Numbered from the stretch's first letter, positions 16,638 to 26,901 are shown. The stretch is DNA of 64,000 nt from Natronorubrum halalkaliphilum (GCF_009834785.1 NZ_WUYX01000029.1:116611-180610), one strand, 5' to 3'. Notes: a model not told the origin generated them from the letters alone. A program made the numbers and translations.

Positions 16638-19124
16638 TCAGGCCTTCGCCTGCCAGGTCCGAACTCGATCGGCGCTGATGCCGTCGACGTCGTCGGCGAC
16701 GGCGTCGGGGTCCGCGTCGGTCAGATCGTCAAGACTCTCGATTCCCGCGTCGGCGAGTTTCTCGACCGTTTTTGCACCGACGCCGTCGAGGGCCTCGAGG
16801 TCGGAGCCCGTGTCGCTCTCGCGGGCCTGGAACTCCTGGTAGTTGCAGATCGGACAGCCCAGCTCCCAGGGTTCGTCGCCACTGTGGACGACGAGTTCGG
16901 GCAGGTCGTGCTCCTCGCAGCGCTCGTCGGTGACCTCGATATCGCCGCGTCGGGGCAGCGGCAGGGAGTACTCGCAGTCGGGGTAGCGCGTACAGCCGAC
17001 GAGGCGGGATCCGCTCTGGAGGGTCTTGACGGCGAGTTCGCCGTCGTGCTCGTCGCCGCAGTCGGGACACGCACCCAGAATCGGCCCCTCGCCGGCATCT
17101 TCGGCCTTACAGAGCGGACAGCCGTGGACGAACGTCTGGCGGCCCGCGAGCATCTTGACTTCGTTCAGGCCGTGCTCTTCGCACTCGTTTTCCTGGATCA
17201 ACGGCTTGCCCGTCGAGGGCAGGGGCAGCGTGTTCTCGCAGTCGGGGTAGCCGTCACAGCCGACGAAGTACGAGCCGTGGCGACTGCGTCGGACCAGCAG
17301 GTCCTCGCCACAGTCGGGACAGGGACCCAGCCGCTTGTCGTCCTTGAGCGACTTGCGGAGTTGGTCTCCGATCTCATCCCGGGATTCGGCGAGGTTCGCG
17401 AAGATTTCCTCGAGCATCTCGCGGGACTCGTCGGTGACGTCCTCGAGGGTCGCCTCGCCGTTCGCGATGGCGTCCATGTCGGCCTCGAGTTGGGCGGTCA
17501 TCCCCTCGCTGACGACGCGGTCGGCGTAGTCCTCGGCGGCCTCGACGACGGCCATCGCGAGCCGGGTCGGCCGCGGCGGATCGCTCTCGACGTAGCCGCG
17601 ATCGTACAGCTTCTCGATGATATTGTGGCGGGTGGATTTCGTTCCGACCCCTAGATCCTCCATGGTTTCGATGAGCCGCGACTGGCCGTAGCGGCGGGGC
17701 GGCTGGGTCTCCTTCTCTTCGATCTCGACCTCGGTCAGCGACAGTTCGTCGCCCTCGTCGAGTTCGGGGACGAAGTTCTCGGTCGTGTTGAAATACGGGT
17801 AGACCTCGTGGTAGCCGGGCTCGACCAGGCGCTTGCCGTTGGCCTTGAGCCGGTAGTCGTCGACCTCGGCGACCACCTTGAGGTGTTCCCAGACCGCGGC
17901 CTCGGCGACCGTCGCGAAGAACCGGCGCACGACGAGTTCGAAGACCTCCCACTCGTCGTCCGACACGTCGCCGCGGGTCGGAATCTCGCCCGTCGGGTGG
18001 ATCGGGGGGTGGTCGGTCGTCTCCTCGTCACCCTCCGTTGGGACGATTTCGTCCGCCTCGAGCAGCGACTCGGCGGCGTCGCCGAGCGCGGAGTGGCCGA
18101 CGAAGTCGTCGAGCAGTTCCTCGGGGTCGAGGTCGTCGGGGTAGACGGTGTTGTCGGTTCGCGGGTAGGTGATGTAGCCGGCCGTGTAGAGGTCCTCAGC
18201 GATCGACATCGCTCGCTTCGCCGAGTAGCCGATCGCGCTCGCCGCGCGGATGAACTGGGTCGTGTTGAACGGCGTCGGCGGCGTATCCGTTCGGGTTCGG
18301 CCGTTAACGTCGACGACCGTGGCGGCGTCGCGCTCGGAGAGCGTCTCGTAGACCTCGCTCGCGACGGCTTCGTCCCAGACGCGTTCGGCCTCGTTGTCGT
18401 CCTCGTCGCGGTAGAAGTACTGGGCCTCGAACGTGTCGACGTCGTCGCCCTTCCGGAGGTCCGCAAAGAGCTCCCAGTAGGTTTCGGGATCGAAGGCTTC
18501 AATCTCGCGTTCGCGGTCGACGATCAGCTTCAGCGTCGGCGACTGCACCCGGCCGACGGAGATGAAATCGTTGCCGAGCTGGCCGGCCGACAGGGAGAGA
18601 AAACGGGTGAGCGCCGCCCCCCAGATGAGGTCGATGATCTGGCGCGCTTCGCCGGCAGCCGCGAGGTCGAAGTCGAGTTCGTCGGGCTCCTCGAAGGCGC
18701 TCTGTACCTCGTTTTCCGTGATCGAGGAGAACCGAACGCGGCGGATTGGGATCTCCTCGTTGACCTCACGGACGATCTCGTAGGCCTCCTTCCCGATGAG
18801 TTCGCCCTCGCGGTCGTAGTCGGTCGCGATCGTCGCGCGATTTGCCTTTCGCGCGAGAATGCGCAGCGTCGCGACGATGTTCTCCTTCGTCGCCGTCTTT
18901 TCGACGTCCGCGTCGATGAGTTCGACCGGTTCGACGTCCCGCCAGTCTGAGTACTCCGAGGGGAAATCGACGCCGACGACGTGACCCGACAGCCCGACAC
19001 AGCGCTTGCCGCCCCACTCGTAGACGTTGACGCCGTTCTCGCGACTCGAGTCGAACGTGCCGCCGCTCAGGATGTCGGCGAGTCGTCGCGCGGCGTTGTC
19101 CTTCTCGGTGATAATCAGTTCCAC
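16638..19124 (-). CDS. topA: DNA topoisomerase I (type IA)
   Basis: An 828-residue type IA topoisomerase that relaxes negative supercoils. It opens with the TOPRIM domain (E7 in IITEKDNAARRL, D102 and D104 in TDYDREGE). The catalytic Tyr is Y320 in GYITYPRTDN. Domains II-IV follow, with GRVQSPTLKL and the RPPRRYGQSRLIETMEDLGVGTKSTRH-type segment near 490. From about 600 onward are several C4 zinc ribbons (CPDCGEDLLV, VGCDGYPDCE, CPLCK, GACPDCG, CTRYPDCE, CPIC). The last 50 residues form a helix-hairpin-helix (LDGVGAKTVEKLADAGIESLDDL), an extra DNA-binding module common in haloarchaeal TopA. Start is GTG 19124. Confidence 0.96.
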   Translation of the reverse strand: MELIITEKDNAARRLADILSGGTFDSSRENGVNVYEWGGKRCVGLSGHVVGVDFPSEYSDWRDVEPVELIDADVEKTATKENIVATLRILARKANRATIATDYDREGELIGKEAYEIVREVNEEIPIRRVRFSSITENEVQSAFEEPDELDFDLAAAGEARQIIDLIWGAALTRFLSLSAGQLGNDFISVGRVQSPTLKLIVDREREIEAFDPETYWELFADLRKGDDVDTFEAQYFYRDEDDNEAERVWDEAVASEVYETLSERDAATVVDVNGRTRTDTPPTPFNTTQFIRAASAIGYSAKRAMSIAEDLYTAGYITYPRTDNTVYPDDLDPEELLDDFVGHSALGDAAESLLEADEIVPTEGDEETTDHPPIHPTGEIPTRGDVSDDEWEVFELVVRRFFATVAEAAVWEHLKVVAEVDDYRLKANGKRLVEPGYHEVYPYFNTTENFVPELDEGDELSLTEVEIEEKETQPPRRYGQSRLIETMEDLGVGTKSTRHNIIEKLYDRGYVESDPPRPTRLAMAVVEAAEDYADRVVSEGMTAQLEADMDAIANGEATLEDVTDESREMLEEIFANLAESRDEIGDQLRKSLKDDKRLGPCPDCGEDLLVRRSRHGSYFVGCDGYPDCENTLPLPSTGKPLIQENECEEHGLNEVKMLAGRQTFVHGCPLCKAEDAGEGPILGACPDCGDEHDGELAVKTLQSGSRLVGCTRYPDCEYSLPLPRRGDIEVTDERCEEHDLPELVVHSGDEPWELGCPICNYQEFQARESDTGSDLEALDGVGAKTVEKLADAGIESLDDLTDADPDAVADDVDGISADRVRTWQAKA

Positions 19125-19295
19125 CGCGGATCACCTCCGGCGGGTGACGGGTGTCCGGGAGTGGTCGGACGAGTATCGTTCATCGTCGCTCGGTACGACT
19201 GAGGATCTGATAACGCTTTCGCCAAAACCGGGAGACAGCGCGGATGTGCGTGCGTTCGCGGGCGGTTGCGCTCGCGCGTGGGCGAGGACCGTTAT

Positions 19296-19380
19296 GGCCC
19301 GGGAGCCACTACCAGTACGATCGTTTCGGGCCGGGAACTATTACCGGTGCGATCGTTTCGGGCCGGAACTACTGCTTATG
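19296..19380. repeat. 32-bp tandem repeat, about 2.6 copies
   Basis: Two full 32-bp units (19296-19327 and 19328-19359) and a third partial unit from 19360 that runs into the 3' end of the serine hydrolase gene. Units share GGGCCGGGA...ATTACC...CGATCGTTTC with a few substitutions. No spacers separate them, so it is not CRISPR. It lies between topA and the hydrolase stop codon. Confidence 0.75.
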
Positions 19381-20739
19381 TAACCGCCACCGATCGATAA
19401 ACAGGCTCAGATCGTCGCCGTCGCGCTCGAACCGGACGGGTTGGCGGTCCCCCGCAACCGTTAGCGCGTGGAACTCGCCCGCCTCGAGGTCTTCCGGAAC
19501 AAGCGGCGTCCACGATCCTTCTTCGATGGGGCCGCCGATACGCAGGCGGAGCGTGCCCCCTTCGACTTCCACTTCGGCCTCCTTGACCCCGCGATACGTC
19601 TCGTACTCGCCGGCCAGTTCCTCGAGCCGACGCTTTCGTGCGAAGAAGGGGAGTTCGTCGGGATCCTCGCCGACCAGCGCCGCGAAGACTCCCTGCCCGA
19701 GTTCCGCGAGGCCGTACCCCGGTGAGGCGTTGGCCAGCAGCGCGAGGCCGATCCCGTCCTCGCGCGAAAAGCCGACATACGCGGTCGAGACTGCGATCGA
19801 GCCGCCGTGGCCGATCAGTTCGTGGCCGCGGACGTCCCGCGTGCGCCAGCCGTAGCCGTACGGGCCGGAAGGCGTCTCCGCATACGCGCCGTAACACCGC
19901 TCGAGCGGGTCGCTATCTACCACGTCATCGCCTCCGAACGTCCCCCCGTTCAGGTGTAGCCGGAGGTAGTTCGTCAGGTCGGTCACCGGAGCGAGGAGGC
20001 CGCCCGCGGCCGCGCTTCGCTCGCGGACCGGGAGCGCCGCGGGCTCGAGGTCCGCGTCCTCGCCCTCGCCGGGGAAGTACGGCGTCATCCGATCGACGAA
20101 CCGCTCGAATCGGTCGCCGTCGTAGGTCGAGCGGCTCATCTCGAGGGGGTCGAGAATCTCGCCTTCGACGTATTCGGTGAACGGTCGCCCGGTGACGGCT
20201 TCGATGATCTCGCCGACCAGCGTGTAGCCGGAGTTGCAGTACATCCACCGTTCGCCGGGCTTGCCGGCGATTTCGTCGCGAGCATTTTCGATGTACGCGT
20301 GAAAGTCGTCTCGAGTGCCGAGCGGGACGCCGGCCTCGCCGACCTCGAGTTGGCGGGCGATCAGGGCCTCGCTGACCGCGAGCGACGGATAGCCGGAGGT
20401 GTGACTGAGCAGGTGGTGAAGGGTTACGTCTTCGGGTATACTGATATCGAGGTAGTCGGCTGCGGCGTCATCGTAGGCGAGATCACCCGCACCGACCAGC
20501 TGTGCGACGGCGAGCGCGGCAAACGATTTCGAGACCGACCCGATGCCGTAGACCGTTTCGGGCGTCGCCGGCTCGTTCGTCGCGAGGTCCCGCGAGCCGT
20601 ACCCCTGGGCGTAGACGGTTTTGTCGCCGTCAGTAATGGCGAGGCTCAGTCCGGGCAGTTCGTCCTCGCACAGTCGCTCGCGGAGAACGGCGTCGATCGT
20701 TTCGATCGTCGCCGCATCGAGGGAGGGTGAATCTGTCAT
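19369..20739 (-). CDS. beta-lactamase-fold serine hydrolase (class C/esterase-like)
   Basis: About 456 residues from ATG 20739. Catalytic motifs of the class C beta-lactamase/D-aminopeptidase/esterase superfamily are present: S68-V-S-K71 in GIGSVSKSF (nucleophile Ser), YCN in RWMYCNSGYT (Tyr), and HGG in ELIGHGGSIAV. The C-terminal 110 residues form an extra small beta domain. No signal peptide or TM segment is seen, so it is probably cytoplasmic; beta-lactam resistance is unlikely in an archaeon, and peptide or ester hydrolysis is more plausible. The track's upstream Met at 20769 adds 10 residues without support. Its last codons overlap the 32-bp repeat. Confidence 0.88.
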   Translation of the reverse strand: MTDSPSLDAATIETIDAVLRERLCEDELPGLSLAITDGDKTVYAQGYGSRDLATNEPATPETVYGIGSVSKSFAALAVAQLVGAGDLAYDDAAADYLDISIPEDVTLHHLLSHTSGYPSLAVSEALIARQLEVGEAGVPLGTRDDFHAYIENARDEIAGKPGERWMYCNSGYTLVGEIIEAVTGRPFTEYVEGEILDPLEMSRSTYDGDRFERFVDRMTPYFPGEGEDADLEPAALPVRERSAAAGGLLAPVTDLTNYLRLHLNGGTFGGDDVVDSDPLERCYGAYAETPSGPYGYGWRTRDVRGHELIGHGGSIAVSTAYVGFSREDGIGLALLANASPGYGLAELGQGVFAALVGEDPDELPFFARKRRLEELAGEYETYRGVKEAEVEVEGGTLRLRIGGPIEEGSWTPLVPEDLEAGEFHALTVAGDRQPVRFERDGDDLSLFIDRWRLHKQ

Positions 20740-20945
20740 GTGAGTCGTCACTGAGCCCGTGAATATCAATATTCAGGAACCCCACAGTACGAACCGGTTC
20801 GCTGACCTCGTCTACCGCTATCGGAGCCGAACTGCGGTGGCTCGAGGCCGGTAGCAACTCTGTGCGTGATTCAACGGAGCCGGCAACCCGCCCACGCGAG
20901 CCAAGTGCTTTTCACTCGAGCGCGTGAGTCACGGACAGACGATAC

Positions 20946-22466
20946 GTGCCAGAAGCGGATACGGAACGCAAGCGCGTCGATATGACGACGGGGGCGATCC
21001 CGCCGAAACTGTTGCATCTGGCGTGGCCGCTGGTGCTTGGCAACCTCCTCCAGACGTTCTACAACCTCGCGGATATGTTCTGGGTCGGTCGCGTGAGCAG
21101 CGAGGCCGTCGCCGCCGTCTCGCTGATGTTTCCCCTCTCGTGGATGTTCGTCTCGACCGCGATGGGAATCACCGCGGCGACGATCGCACTGGTCTCCCAG
21201 TACGTCGGCTCCGACAACGATCGGATGGCCGACAGGGTCGTCGCGCAGACGATCTTGCTCACGCTGGCCGTCTCGACGGTTCTCGCGGCGATCGGGCTCT
21301 ACTTTCGGCGGCCGCTGCTCACGCTGATCGGGGCGCGCGATCAGGTGTTCGTCGAGGCGCTGGCCTACATCGAAGTCATCTTCCTCGCGCTGCCGCTTAC
21401 CTTCCTCTTCTTTGCCTTTCGGTCCTCGCTACAGGGTGCCGGCGACACGAAAACCGCCATGTGGCTCGTCTTTATCTCCGCGGGCATCAACGTCGTTCTC
21501 GATCCCTTCTTCATCCTCGGCTGGGGGCCGTTCCCGGCCATGGGAACCCGCGGAGCAGCCGTTGCGACGTTCATCGCCCGCGCGTTCGCCACCGTCGCCG
21601 GGATCTACATCCTGCTCGAGGGAAGTTTCGGCGTTCGGCTGCGACTCGAGGATCTCACGCCCGACGCGGCCATCCTGAAGCAACTGATCGACATCGGCTA
21701 CCCGTCGACGATCGACGGCTGGGCCCGCAGTTTCGCGTCGGTCGCGATGGCCGGCTTCGTCGCCCGCTTCGGTGCGAATCCGACGGCGGCCTACGGGATC
21801 GGCGTTCGGCTGATGTCGGTCACGTGGGCCGTTTCGGGTGCCGTCGGGAACGCGACGGCGACCGGCGTCGGCCAGAATCTCGGTGCGAAAACGCCAGACC
21901 GTGCAGCGGCCGTCGCGCGGACCGCGACCGCGGGAACGATGGTGCTGATCGCCGCCGTCGCCGCCGTGTTGATCGCATTCCCAGCACAGGCCATGCGGAT
22001 CTTCGTCGCCGACCCCGACGTGATCGCCGAGGGCGTCGTCTTCCTGCGGATTATGGCGCCGTTTTGGGCGCTCTTTGCGGGCGTGATGGTCATCCAGGGC
22101 GCGTTCCGCGGCGCCGGCAACACTCGAGAAGCCATGGTCCTCTCGTTCCTCTCGCGGTGGATCTTCCGGGTTCCCGTCGCGCTCGTGCTCGCGTTTGCCT
22201 GGACGGTGACGGTTCCCGTCGTCGGCATTTCGATCAGCGCCCTCGAGTGGGGTATCGAGGGGATCTGGTGGGCCTACGCGTTCGGCATGGTCGCCTCGTT
22301 CGTCGTCGCCGTCGGCTGGTTCCGGCTGGGGACGTGGAGAGAGGGCGTGATCGGTGACGACGATGCCGATGACGGCTCAGGTGATACCGGGACCGGGACT
22401 GGGGCATCGACGCCTCGAGACGAGACGCCCGCCAGCGAGAGCGAGACGGAACTGATCGACGATTAG
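20946..22466 (+). CDS. MATE family multidrug/metabolite exporter
   Basis: A 506-residue membrane protein with about 12 hydrophobic helices in two halves, starting at GTG 20946. PLVLGNLLQTFYNLADMFWVGRV is the classical MATE opening, and the second half begins near 240 with IGYPSTIDGWARSFASVAMAGFV. MATE exporters use a sodium or proton gradient. The C-terminal 40 residues are an acidic Asp/Glu/Thr-rich cytoplasmic tail, expected in halophiles. It is divergent from the serine hydrolase. The overlapping ORF 20924-22357 is an Arg-rich shadow frame. Substrate unknown. Confidence 0.9.
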   Translation: MPEADTERKRVDMTTGAIPPKLLHLAWPLVLGNLLQTFYNLADMFWVGRVSSEAVAAVSLMFPLSWMFVSTAMGITAATIALVSQYVGSDNDRMADRVVAQTILLTLAVSTVLAAIGLYFRRPLLTLIGARDQVFVEALAYIEVIFLALPLTFLFFAFRSSLQGAGDTKTAMWLVFISAGINVVLDPFFILGWGPFPAMGTRGAAVATFIARAFATVAGIYILLEGSFGVRLRLEDLTPDAAILKQLIDIGYPSTIDGWARSFASVAMAGFVARFGANPTAAYGIGVRLMSVTWAVSGAVGNATATGVGQNLGAKTPDRAAAVARTATAGTMVLIAAVAAVLIAFPAQAMRIFVADPDVIAEGVVFLRIMAPFWALFAGVMVIQGAFRGAGNTREAMVLSFLSRWIFRVPVALVLAFAWTVTVPVVGISISALEWGIEGIWWAYAFGMVASFVVAVGWFRLGTWREGVIGDDDADDGSGDTGTGTGASTPRDETPASESETELIDD

Positions 22467-22552
22467 GCCACCTCGTCTCCGGCGTCCGTTCGGTTCTGTC
22501 CCCGTCTTCGTCTCCGCTTTTCTGTAATCCGATCGAGCGATCGGCAACGACG

Positions 22553-24079
22553 CTATTTCGACGGGAGCCACTTGCGCAGCGTCGGGCTGAACTCGGCGGC
22601 CATCTGGGCGTCTTCGTCGGTAAAGGCGTCCGTCGCGATCAGCGTGAGCGCGTAGGTTCCGACGACGACGATCGGCAACACGGCCGCGATGACGATGTCC
22701 GAGTCGAGGAAATAAACGACGGGTGCGCCGGCGACGATCGCGGGACCGCCGGCACCGACGACCTTGGCGAAGTCCCTGGTAAAGGGATGGATCCCGTCGA
22801 GATAGTAGACCTCACCGAGGGTGAGACCGCCGACGAGAAAGAGCGCGGTCGCCGAGCCGATCGCCGCGCCCTCGATGCCGACGATCGGGACCAGCGCGAA
22901 CGAGACGATGAGGTTCACGCCGAAGAGGACGAGTGTGTTAGCGAAGACGATTCTCGAGTACCCCAGTCCCTGCAACAGCGAGCCGTCGGGGCCGCCGAAG
23001 GTGACGTTGAACAGGAACGCGCCGGCGAGCAACGTGACGACGACGTTCGCTTCGGCGTACTGTGGCGTGTACAACACCGCGAGGTAGGAGCTCGCGCCGA
23101 GGGAAAGAAAGATCGCGACCGGGAGCGTGATCCCGGCGATCCAGCGAGCCATGATCCGGAACCGTTGTTCGACGAGGTCGATATCATCCCGCGTTTCGGC
23201 AATCAGCGGCTTGAACACCGGCGAGAGGGAGTTGAAGATGATCATCAGTCCCGAGCCGAGCATGTAGCCGACGCGGTAGATGCCGACGTTGTCCGAATCG
23301 AGGAAGAAGCCGAGCACGAAGTAGTCGACGTGGCCCATAAGGACGAAGACGACGCTGGTCATCGCCAGCGGGACCGAGTACTTGACCAGCGGGGCCGGCG
23401 CGACGAGTTCAATCTCGGCCGTCAGGAGGTCCCAGGCCTTGTAGACGAAAACGGCCGCGCCGATCGTGATGGCGACGAACAGGCCGACGACGTAGCCCAC
23501 GATAAGCCCGAGCAGCCCGTAGCCGATCAGCAACAGGCCAGCGGTAACCGCGAACCTGACCGTTGGCCGAACCAGATCGCGCATGATGACCCGATACTGG
23601 AGCTTCTTGATGCTGTAGTAGGAGGTCAGCAAGACGTTGTAGATCGCCAGCATCGGGATCGTCACCGACAGGAACAGCAACGCGACCTGCATCGCGGGCT
23701 CCTGGAAGAACGTCCCGATGTAGCCGGCACTGATCGCGAGTGCGAACGCGACCAGCGACGACGTGACGAGGACGGTAGCGGTCACCTGAACGATGACGCC
23801 TTTGGCCTTCCCGTGCTCGCCCTGGTCCAGGTACTGCGGGACGAAGTAGTCGATCGCCAGCGGTAAGCCGAGGTTCGCGAACACCTGCATGAACAGGATC
23901 ACGGAGGTCGCCAGGACGAACAGGCCGTAGACCGAGGGGCTGACGAACCGCGTCATCAGCATGACAATCGCGAAGCCGAAGGCTCCGTTGACGACGTTCC
24001 CGGCGAACGTGATGCTCCCTTGCTTTGCGAGCGTGGAGACGCCCTCGTCGCGACCGGCGTTTGGATCGGACTCCGTCAT
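22553..24079 (-). CDS. flippase, polysaccharide biosynthesis (MOP superfamily)
   Basis: A 508-residue membrane protein with about 14 helices. STLAKQGSITFAGNVVNGAFGFAIVMLMTRFVSPSVYGLFVLATSVI is the Wzx/RfbX-like start. Its relatives flip lipid-linked glycans across the membrane; in haloarchaea such proteins serve S-layer protein N-glycosylation (AglR-like or Agl15-like). No glycosyltransferase genes accompany it, so the pathway is an inference. It is convergent with the MATE gene, 86 bp between stops, and divergent only from unrelated genes. Confidence 0.87.
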   Translation of the reverse strand: MTESDPNAGRDEGVSTLAKQGSITFAGNVVNGAFGFAIVMLMTRFVSPSVYGLFVLATSVILFMQVFANLGLPLAIDYFVPQYLDQGEHGKAKGVIVQVTATVLVTSSLVAFALAISAGYIGTFFQEPAMQVALLFLSVTIPMLAIYNVLLTSYYSIKKLQYRVIMRDLVRPTVRFAVTAGLLLIGYGLLGLIVGYVVGLFVAITIGAAVFVYKAWDLLTAEIELVAPAPLVKYSVPLAMTSVVFVLMGHVDYFVLGFFLDSDNVGIYRVGYMLGSGLMIIFNSLSPVFKPLIAETRDDIDLVEQRFRIMARWIAGITLPVAIFLSLGASSYLAVLYTPQYAEANVVVTLLAGAFLFNVTFGGPDGSLLQGLGYSRIVFANTLVLFGVNLIVSFALVPIVGIEGAAIGSATALFLVGGLTLGEVYYLDGIHPFTRDFAKVVGAGGPAIVAGAPVVYFLDSDIVIAAVLPIVVVGTYALTLIATDAFTDEDAQMAAEFSPTLRKWLPSK

Positions 24080-24227
24080 GTTTCCCCCTCCGCCAACCGA
24101 CGGCGAGGTGCCCCTTTCGGCGATCTCAGACGCGACGTGGCGCTCGCCGAACCGCTAGCTGGTGCGGCCGCACTCGAGCGATCCACGCCTGAATCGATCC
24201 GGTGATTCGTCTCCATCCTGGTGGCGA

Positions 24228-24635
24228 TCAGACCCCTGTCGCTGGCTCGAGTTCGTACGTCGCGACTTCGGCTGCGTCCTCGCCGAACCGGGGGAACTCG
24301 ACTTCGAACGGCCACTCCTCGCCGGGGCCCTGTTCCGAGGCGGCGTCGACATCGATATCGACGCTCTCGATAACGCTCTCGAGTTCCTCGCCCGCTTCGT
24401 CGAAGAACGTGGCCCGGATCTCGATGTAGGAGAGCGTTCGATCGCCGACGTTCCTGACGACGCCCCAGACGGTCACGCGTTCGTCTTCGGTGCCGGTGTT
24501 CTCCCGTACGAGATCGTCCCAGACGATCTCGACGTCGCCGGGTTCGGTGATTTCCTCGCCGTTGTCTTCGAGGAACTCGAGACAGCCGGAGATCGGCACG
24601 AGAACGGCAACCGCGAGAAACCCACGACGATGCAT
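24228..24635 (-). CDS. FxLYD-type lipoprotein
   Basis: A 135-residue exported lipoprotein: MHRRGFLAVAVLVPISGC gives a lipobox with Cys18 and only a weak Tat-like RR. The mature part is one Ig-like FxLYD domain: VTVWGVVRNVGDRTLSYIEIRATFFDEAGEELESVIESV. Such domains are common in small archaeal surface lipoproteins of unknown role. It lies downstream of the flippase in the opposite sense of operon order (149 bp between them), and divergent from thi4. Confidence 0.82.
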   Translation of the reverse strand: MHRRGFLAVAVLVPISGCLEFLEDNGEEITEPGDVEIVWDDLVRENTGTEDERVTVWGVVRNVGDRTLSYIEIRATFFDEAGEELESVIESVDIDVDAASEQGPGEEWPFEVEFPRFGEDAAEVATYELEPATGV

Positions 24636-24832
24636 CTCCTTGATGTAGACGAGCGCGAGCCTTCAGCGTTCGGGTGGATACTGACGAAATTCGACGGTCG
24701 GTAGCCTCTTTGTACTGACTCGAGGGGGCGTCGCGTCTCGCCAGCGTCGGCGACGGCCGTGCTATCAGAAGTGTGTCTTGTTCCGGTCATTCGCGACAGA
24801 CTTTTCACCACGGACTTCTACCACCAAGTTGT

Positions 24833-25762
24833 ATGACCGAATTCGAACAGTTCAGTCAGGTCGGCGAAGCCGACGTCACCCGCGCAATCGGACAGGAGTG
24901 GACCGAGGAGTTCATGGACTTCTCGGATTCGGACGTGATCATCGTCGGCGGCGGCCCCTCCGGGCTGACGGCCGCGAAGGAACTCGCCGAGCGCGGCGTG
25001 AAGGTGATGGTCGTCGAGAAGAACAACTACCTCGGCGGCGGCTTCTGGCTCGGCGGCTTCCTGATGAACAAGGTCACGGTGCGTGACCCGGCACAGCAAG
25101 TCCTCGACGAACTCGACGTCTCCTACAAGGAGTCCCAGGACAGCGAGGACCTCTACGTCGCCAACGGTCCCGAAGCGTGTTCCGGCCTCATCAAGGCCGC
25201 CTGCGACGCCGGGGCGAAGATGCAGAACATGACCGAGTTCACCGATATCGTCATTCGGGAGAACCACCGCGTCGGCGGCATCGTCATGAACTGGACGCCG
25301 GTCCACGCGCTGCCCCGCGAGATCACCTGCGTCGATCCGATCGCTGTCGAGGCCGACCTCGTCATTGACGCGACGGGCCACGACGCGATGGCGGTCAAGA
25401 AACTCGACGAGCGCGGCGTGCTCGACGCCCCCGGCATCGGCGACGCCGAGGCGAGCGCGACCGGTATGGATCAGACCGACGACGATTCCTACGGCGCACC
25501 CGGACACGACTCGCCCGGGCACGACTCGATGTGGGTCGGCAAAAGCGAGGACGCCGTCGTCGAACACACCGGTCTCGTCCACGAGGGGCTGATCGCCACC
25601 GGGATGGCGACCGCGACGACCTACGGACTCCCGCGCATGGGCCCGACCTTCGGTGCCATGCTCGTCTCCGGCAAGCGCGCCGCCCAGGAAGCGCTCGACG
25701 AACTCGAGGTCGACGCCGACCCCGTCGAACTGGATTCGCGCGTCGCGCCGGCCGACGACTGA
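24833..25762 (+). CDS. thi4: thiamine thiazole synthase (Thi4 family)
   Basis: A 309-residue FAD/NAD-binding enzyme that makes the thiazole moiety of thiamine. [30 protein letters not shown] (33-63) is the Rossmann dinucleotide motif, followed by [22 protein letters not shown]166 in PREITCVDP is at the position where suicidal Thi4 proteins carry the sulfur-donating Cys, unlike the sulfide-using methanogen enzymes, which have His there. The C-terminal [33 protein letters not shown] is conserved. The start is ATG 24833, with a run of TTCACCAC/TTCTACCACC just before it. It lies 3.4 kb from a thiR-like gene, whose family represses it in haloarchaea. Confidence 0.93.
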   Translation: MTEFEQFSQVGEADVTRAIGQEWTEEFMDFSDSDVIIVGGGPSGLTAAKELAERGVKVMVVEKNNYLGGGFWLGGFLMNKVTVRDPAQQVLDELDVSYKESQDSEDLYVANGPEACSGLIKAACDAGAKMQNMTEFTDIVIRENHRVGGIVMNWTPVHALPREITCVDPIAVEADLVIDATGHDAMAVKKLDERGVLDAPGIGDAEASATGMDQTDDDSYGAPGHDSPGHDSMWVGKSEDAVVEHTGLVHEGLIATGMATATTYGLPRMGPTFGAMLVSGKRAAQEALDELEVDADPVELDSRVAPADD

Positions 25763-26010
25763 TCGAAGCGAGGGCCCCTCTCGATCGGACGCGAGAACGG
25801 GCAGACGAGTGAGCTGAAGCGCAAGGGCGGAGTAACGGTAGGTGGTAGCTTCCGTCCATTCGATCAGCATTCGACTTTCGACCGGCAGTCTTCGATTCGA
25901 CCCCGACGTCGGCGTTCGGTTCCGTCCCCGAGAGCCCCACAGCACGGGTTTCGACCCCCACAGTCACCGAAACCCGCACTGTTTTCGCGGCCCCGGCCCA
26001 GCGTTCGCAC

Positions 26011-26901
26011 ATGCAACTCATCGTTACCGGTGCGACCGGCGGTGCGGGGAGCTGGGCGCTCGAGCACTTCGCGAGCCTGGGCCACAACGTCGTCGGCATC
26101 GACCTCGAGCGACCCGCGAGCGACCCCGACAACGCGACGTTCCTCGCGGCAGACCTCACCGAGCAGGGACAGGCGTGGGAGGCGATTCTCGCCCGGGACC
26201 CCGATGCAGTCCTCCACTTCGCGGGGATTCCGGCGATGGGAATCACGACCGGCACCGACACGTTTCTGACGAACGTCACGAGTACCTACCACGTCTTCGA
26301 GGCCGCGGGTCGAGCGGGCGCGGACGTCGTCTGGACCTCGAGCGAGAGCCTGTACGGGATGCCGTTCGCCGCGGAACCGTTCCTGCCCGACTACCTCCCG
26401 ATCGACGAGTCCCATCCCCAGCGACCGGAAGACGGCTACGGCGCGTCGAAGCTCGTCGGCGAGGAGCTCGCAGCGAAGACGGTCCGCCAGTACGACGTCT
26501 CGGTCGCCTCGATACGTCCCTCGTGGATTCAGTACCCCGGGGAGTACCGGGCCACCGACGAACAGGCGGCCTTCGACCCCGAGACGGCCGAGGGGAGCGG
26601 CAACTTCTGGTCGTACGTCGACGTTCGCGACGTCGTCTCGATCGTCGAGGCCGCGCTCGAGGCCGACATCGACGGCCACGAAGCGTATCACGCGATGGCC
26701 GCCGACAACTACCTCGACCGGCCGACCGCCGACGTGATCGAATCCGTTTTCGGCGACCTGCCCGACGCGTGCGACCTCGAGGGCGACGAATCGGCGTTCT
26801 CGACGGCGAAAGCGCGGGCTGAACTGGGCTGGGAACCCGCCCACTCCTGGCGTGAGGCCGAAACCGAGCCCGTCGAGGGGCCCGAATTTCTGGACGGATA
26901 A
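26011..26901 (+). CDS. NAD(P)-dependent epimerase/dehydratase (extended SDR)
   Basis: A 296-residue extended short-chain dehydrogenase/reductase. The glycine-rich NAD motif is VTGATGGAGSWALEHF (5-20), the acidic D31 after the second strand suggests NAD(H) preference, S110-S111 stand in the TSSES catalytic strand, and Y143-x3-K147 (YGASK) completes the active site. It resembles GalE/uronate dehydrogenase-like enzymes acting on sugars, but substrate cannot be assigned. It starts at ATG 26011; 248 bp upstream hold no gene. The next gene follows 101 bp on. Confidence 0.85.
   Translation: MQLIVTGATGGAGSWALEHFASLGHNVVGIDLERPASDPDNATFLAADLTEQGQAWEAILARDPDAVLHFAGIPAMGITTGTDTFLTNVTSTYHVFEAAGRAGADVVWTSSESLYGMPFAAEPFLPDYLPIDESHPQRPEDGYGASKLVGEELAAKTVRQYDVSVASIRPSWIQYPGEYRATDEQAAFDPETAEGSGNFWSYVDVRDVVSIVEAALEADIDGHEAYHAMAADNYLDRPTADVIESVFGDLPDACDLEGDESAFSTAKARAELGWEPAHSWREAETEPVEGPEFLDG

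Noticed and set aside
19296..19380. CRISPR array
   Set aside because: Repeats are head-to-tail with no spacers, only about 2.6 copies, and no cas gene is near.
20924..22357. 477-codon ORF in the MATE gene
   Set aside because: Arg-rich frame-shifted shadow; the real MATE frame is 20946-22466.
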